This document shows, piece after piece, positions 60,349 to 64,000 of a stretch of 64,000 nucleotides of DNA. This stretch comes from Chitinophaga parva (lineage in GTDB: Bacteria > Bacteroidota > Bacteroidia > Chitinophagales > Chitinophagaceae): contig NZ_QCYK01000002.1 of assembly GCF_003071345.1 (NCBI RefSeq), forward strand, positions 1,364,001 to 1,428,000, in the 5' to 3' direction. A model generated the notes under the pieces. The model was not told the DNA's origin, did no database searches, and was given only the letters and a program-made list of their open reading frames with translations. Position 1 is the first letter of the stretch; the number at the start of each line of letters is the position of its first letter. The position numbers and the translations under genes were made by a program.

Positions 60349-63300
60349 ATGCAAAAAACTGCTAATTGTAGCCACCATCCCTATGCCTGTCCACCACCAG
60401 GCATGTTCCGGCTACGGGCCCAAATGCTGAAAATTATGAGAATAACCACCATCTTAATGTTGGTCTTTTGTATGCACCTCTCCGCCGCCAGCTATTCACA
60501 AACCATTTCTTTATCGGCGAAGGACATGCCATTAAAAGAAGTGTTCAAGGCCATAGAACACCAGACGGGCTACCTCGTGTGGGGGAAGGTGGACTTCCTG
60601 GAACACTCGCACCCGGTCACCATCACCGCGAGGAATATGGACCTGAACCGGTTCCTCTCCGTGATCATGAAGGACCAGCCATTTACCTACAAAGTAAAGG
60701 ATAACACGATCATCCTGTCGGAGGTGCCTGGTGTGGTAACGCCGGCGCCGGCCACAGTCATGAGCCCCACCGTGCAAGACCCGACGATCGATGTGAGCGG
60801 GTTTGTGATGAATGCACAGACCAACCAGGCCGTGGCAGGCGCCACGATCTCCTTTAAAGCCGGGGACCGCGGCTATGTGACCAGGAGCGACGGGACGTTC
60901 GTGTTCCCGCATGCGCCGGTACATGCAACGATCACGATCTCCTGCATTGGCTACGCCACCTTCAACATGCCGGTGGAAAGGCTGGTAGACCTGCCCCGCG
61001 GGGGCACGGTGGTTGTGGATAACACCCTGATACGCCGGCTGGAGAATGGCGTGTTCGTGATCTCCCTCAAACCCGTTACCACCGCGCTCACCGAAGTGGT
61101 GATCAACAACGGGATCTTTAAACGTAATAAGGAAAGTTTTACCGGCGCGGTATCCACCTTCACAGGCGATGAGCTGAAGACCATCGGCAACCGTAATGTG
61201 CTGGCCAGCCTCGCTACACTGGATCCTTCCCTCATCAAAGTGGATAACAACCTGCAGGGCTCCAATCCCAATAAATTACCTACGCTGGAAATACGCGGCA
61301 AGACAACGCTTACCAACGCGAACCTGAACAGCCAGTTCAACGCGGATCCCAACCAGCCCCTGTTCATCCTGGATGGTTTTGAAACCACGCTGCAGGCTAT
61401 TTACGACCTGGATATGAATCGTGTGGCCTCTATCACCATCCTGAAGGACGCGGCGTCTACCGCGCTGTATGGGGCCAAGGCATCAAACGGGGTGGTAGTG
61501 GTGGAAACCAAGCGTCCCATACCGGGCAGGCTGCAAGGCAGCTATGTGGCAGACCTCAGCCTGGACCTTCCGGACCTGAGCAGTTATAACCTCATGAACG
61601 CAGCAGAAAAACTGCAATGGGAAAAGCTGACTGCTGGTACGCCATCCACCTCCAGCGGCACCAATTACTGGCTCACGGAAGAGCGCAATGCAGCCCGCCA
61701 GGCAGATGTGGCGCGCGGTGTGAATACGTACTGGCTGAAAGTGCCGGTGCAAACGGGTATCACCAATAAACATTCCCTCCAGCTCAATGGCGGCAACAAC
61801 GAATTTACCTTCAACGCAGGGGGCCTTTACAGCAACCAGGAAGGCGTGATGAAGGGCTCCGGCCGCAAGAACTGGGCTGGCAATATGACCGTTACTTACC
61901 GCAAGGGCCGGTTGAATGTAACTGACCAGGTGCTGGTGTCCGGCAATACGGCCACAGAATCGCCCTACGGTTCCTTTGCCAGCTATGCCGCTGTGAACCC
62001 GTATTATCGTAAAACGGATTCCACCGGTGTGATCAACCGCCAGCTGGACCCGGTATATGACACCGCCCAGATCAATCCCCTGTACAACGCCATGTTGTAC
62101 AGCATTAACCAGGCAAAGACATTCTCCTTCGCCAATAACATACGCGGCATTTACACCCTCTCCAAATCGTTCCGGCTGGAAGGCGCGCTGCAACTCAGCA
62201 AGGGCAATGCCACCGGCGTTGTGTTCATCCCGCCGGATAACACCCAGTTTGACGGGGTGGATGCGCGCCAGAAGGGAAGCTATACGTACAGTCATTCCGA
62301 AAGCCGTTCCTACACCGGCAATTTAACCGTGGCCTATGGCACCGTGATCGGTAAAAGCCAGGTCACTGCCATTGCCCGTGGACAGGTGCAGAGTACTACC
62401 AATGAAGGTGTGTCTTTCTCCGTGGTAGGCTTCCCTTACGGTACCAATGGTAACCCGGTGTTTGCATATGGCTTCACGCCTTACAGTGTGCCCGGCGCCT
62501 CGCAGGTGACCACGCGGGCCATGGATTTTACCAGCAGCGTAAACTATGCGTATGATGGCCGCTACATGTTTGACGGAGTATACACCCTCAATGGCGCCAG
62601 TGTTTTTGGCAGTAACAAAAGATACAAACCGTTCGTATCAGGAGGTTTGGGCTGGAACCTGAGCCGGGAGGCATTCTTCATGGACATGAAGTGGATGAAC
62701 CTCCTGAAGCTGCGGGCTAACCTGGGTTATTCCGGTAATGAGAACCTGGGCAACTTCACCTCCGTGTCCACTTACTCTTTTGTAGGTGGGAATAACAACA
62801 CGTTCGGGCAGGGATTGTCCCTTGCTTCGCTGGGCAGTCCCAACCTGGAATGGTCTAAAACATTGCAGGGTAGCTATGGGTTGGATTTTGCTTTTATGAA
62901 CAACCGCATTTCCGGCCTGGTAGAGTACTACCATAAAAAGACAGATCCCCTGGCTGTGGGCGCAAACGGTACGTTGCCTTCTTCCGTGGCACTGAATGAT
63001 AATTACGTGATCAACGTGGGTACACTCACCACTAAAGGATGGAATTTCAATCTCCGGTACTCGCCCATTTATAACCTTAAGGACCGCATTGTATGGACAG
63101 TATCTGTGAGCGGTGTGCAGAGCAAAAGCACATACGGCGGTTTTGGCAACCGGCTTGCCGCCCTCAATAAAGCGGAGCTGGACAGCAAGGGCCTGGAGCG
63201 GTACTACGATGGTTACAGCCCGGATGATATCTGGGCGGTGCGCTCGCTGGGCATTGATCCGGCCACCGGGCATGAGCTATACCAGAAAAAGAATGGGCAG

Positions 63301-63822
63301 ATATCCTTCGTGTATGACCCGCAGGACATTGTGCGCGTGGGCAATACAAGACCGGAAGTGGAAGGCATCGTGTCTACCAACTTTACTTACAAGGATTTTT
63401 CACTGGGGGCTAATGCCCGTTACCGCGTGGGTGGTTATGTATTTAACAGCGCCCTGTATAATAAAGTGGAGAACATCAGTATGGTGAACGGTATGGGTAC
63501 AGTGGTCCCTAACCTGGACCGCCGCGCGCTGTATGACCGCTGGCAGAAGCCGGGTGATATAGCACAGTTTACTTCCCTGACGCAATATTCGGCCAATCCC
63601 ATCTCTTCCAGGTTCGTGGAGAAAGACAACCACATCATCGGGGAGTCTTTCAACCTGGGCTGGCGCTCCAGTGCGCAGTGGATCCGGAACCTGCGCCTGC
63701 AATCCCTCAGCGCTACATTTTACGTCAATGATATTTTCCGGGTTGAAAGTGTAAAAAGTGAAAGGGGGCTGGACTACCCGTTTGCACGCTCCGCTTCTTT
63801 CAGCCTGAATGTTTCATTTTAA
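60349..63822 (+). CDS. SusC/RagA family TonB-linked outer membrane protein (locus 3)
   Basis: A 1157-residue receptor. A long N-terminal stretch (MQKTANCSHHPYACPPP...) precedes the signal helix (cleavage near AASYSQ), a form common in this group; ATG 60349 is kept, but ATGs at 60403, 60424 and 60436 are possible. STN domain ISLSAKDMPLKEVFKAIEHQTGYLVWG, carboxypeptidase-like repeat (VSGFVMNAQTNQAVAGATISF), then IFKRNKESFTGAVSTFTGDELKTIGNRNVLASLATLDPSL in segments, PLFILDGFETTLQAIYDLDMNRVASITILKDAASTALYGAKASNGVVVVE plug pattern, and a barrel ending SFSLNVSF. The SFTGAVSTFTGDEL plug start defines another SusC subgroup. SusD follows after 12 bases. Confidence 0.95.
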   Translation: MQKTANCSHHPYACPPPGMFRLRAQMLKIMRITTILMLVFCMHLSAASYSQTISLSAKDMPLKEVFKAIEHQTGYLVWGKVDFLEHSHPVTITARNMDLNRFLSVIMKDQPFTYKVKDNTIILSEVPGVVTPAPATVMSPTVQDPTIDVSGFVMNAQTNQAVAGATISFKAGDRGYVTRSDGTFVFPHAPVHATITISCIGYATFNMPVERLVDLPRGGTVVVDNTLIRRLENGVFVISLKPVTTALTEVVINNGIFKRNKESFTGAVSTFTGDELKTIGNRNVLASLATLDPSLIKVDNNLQGSNPNKLPTLEIRGKTTLTNANLNSQFNADPNQPLFILDGFETTLQAIYDLDMNRVASITILKDAASTALYGAKASNGVVVVETKRPIPGRLQGSYVADLSLDLPDLSSYNLMNAAEKLQWEKLTAGTPSTSSGTNYWLTEERNAARQADVARGVNTYWLKVPVQTGITNKHSLQLNGGNNEFTFNAGGLYSNQEGVMKGSGRKNWAGNMTVTYRKGRLNVTDQVLVSGNTATESPYGSFASYAAVNPYYRKTDSTGVINRQLDPVYDTAQINPLYNAMLYSINQAKTFSFANNIRGIYTLSKSFRLEGALQLSKGNATGVVFIPPDNTQFDGVDARQKGSYTYSHSESRSYTGNLTVAYGTVIGKSQVTAIARGQVQSTTNEGVSFSVVGFPYGTNGNPVFAYGFTPYSVPGASQVTTRAMDFTSSVNYAYDGRYMFDGVYTLNGASVFGSNKRYKPFVSGGLGWNLSREAFFMDMKWMNLLKLRANLGYSGNENLGNFTSVSTYSFVGGNNNTFGQGLSLASLGSPNLEWSKTLQGSYGLDFAFMNNRISGLVEYYHKKTDPLAVGANGTLPSSVALNDNYVINVGTLTTKGWNFNLRYSPIYNLKDRIVWTVSVSGVQSKSTYGGFGNRLAALNKAELDSKGLERYYDGYSPDDIWAVRSLGIDPATGHELYQKKNGQISFVYDPQDIVRVGNTRPEVEGIVSTNFTYKDFSLGANARYRVGGYVFNSALYNKVENISMVNGMGTVVPNLDRRALYDRWQKPGDIAQFTSLTQYSANPISSRFVEKDNHIIGESFNLGWRSSAQWIRNLRLQSLSATFYVNDIFRVESVKSERGLDYPFARSASFSLNVSF

Positions 63823-63834
63823 AAAGGACTTTTT

Positions 63835-64000
63835 ATGAAGAACAGTTATATCATTACCCTGTTCCTGGTTTGTGGTTTGCTGACGATGGCCGGGTGTAAA
63901 AAATACCTGGACGTGCAGCCGCTTACGTCTTACACGGAGTCGCAGGTGTATGGCAATGAAAAGGCCATTGACCAGGCGTTGAACGGACTTTACCTGAACC
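63835..64000 (+). CDS. SusD family lipoprotein, 3' part beyond window
   Basis: From ATG 63835 the frame is open to the window edge (55 codons). MKNSYIITLFLVCGLLTMAGC gives a lipoprotein signal with Cys at residue 21, then KKYLDVQPLTSYTESQVYGNEKAIDQALNGLYLN, in which the KKYLDVQP opening is characteristic of SusD proteins. Partner of the SusC ending 12 bases earlier. Only the N-terminus is visible. Confidence 0.88.
   Translation, partial: MKNSYIITLFLVCGLLTMAGCKKYLDVQPLTSYTESQVYGNEKAIDQALNGLYLN

Noticed and set aside
1..64000. CRISPR arrays, tRNA or rRNA genes, insertion sequences, prophage
   Set aside because: I looked for regular spaced repeats, cloverleaf sequences and transposase or integrase motifs and found none.

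Overview
The window reads as chromosomal DNA of a Bacteroidota bacterium, most likely a Chitinophaga-like member of the Chitinophagaceae (inference; no 16S gene is present). The evidence is three SusC/SusD-type outer-membrane import loci, each preceded by an ECF sigma factor and a FecR anti-sigma gene; many secreted proteins with signal peptides or lipoprotein boxes; a DUF2723 membrane protein; GldA/GldG-like ABC genes; and promoter -7 boxes of the Bacteroidota form TAnnTTTG. No tRNA, rRNA, transposase, integrase or CRISPR array was seen.

Layout. 1-9950 is mostly housekeeping or unplaced genes: a VWA protein cut by the left edge, a DUF4846 protein, a large DUF2723 glycosyltransferase-like membrane protein, a SAM hydroxide adenosyltransferase, an SDR, a GNAT acetyltransferase and a lipoprotein hydrolase. 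10058-18329 is import locus 1 (sigma, FecR, SusC, SusD, TlpA-like thioredoxin), convergent with a GH27 alpha-galactosidase. 19828-28806 holds a second type of ECF sigma gene overlapping a membrane protein gene, a Tat-exported TIM-barrel protein, a HAD protein, a DUF937-OmpA protein, an LLM oxidoreductase, a TPR histidine kinase and a methyltransferase. 28908-40290 has a lipoprotein, GH92 mannosidase, CDF metal transporter, an internally deleted FtsX-type permease pseudogene, a flavin reductase-like protein, an SF1 helicase-like ATPase and a GH3 glucosidase. 40470-44731 has a TsdA-like dihaem cytochrome, DsrE protein and orphan solute-binding protein in one tight unit, then a GH15 enzyme.

44818-58139 is import locus 2: sigma, FecR, then a six-gene unit of SusC, SusD, a GldA-like ATPase, a fused permease/GldG-like protein and two tandem MutS-like ATPases. 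58240-64000 is import locus 3 (sigma, FecR, SusC, start of SusD). The sigma genes of loci 2 and 3 are close paralogues with matching upstream regions. The expected circuit (family knowledge, not shown here) is that ligand passage through SusC releases FecR and frees the sigma factor to transcribe the locus.

The most unusual signals are regulatory or organisational: (a) a duplicated, apparently structured element before the locus 2 susC, where an identical 20-nt loop is kept on stems that differ in sequence but still pair; (b) two MutS-like ATPases lacking the mismatch-recognition end, in an operon with SusCD and an ABC system; (c) all four ECF sigma genes appear to start with TTG, two of them overlapped by a short leader reading frame; (d) an orphan minus-strand terminator before the locus 3 susC, suggesting an antisense RNA; (e) a deletion junction in an FtsX permease that can be placed to within a few bases.
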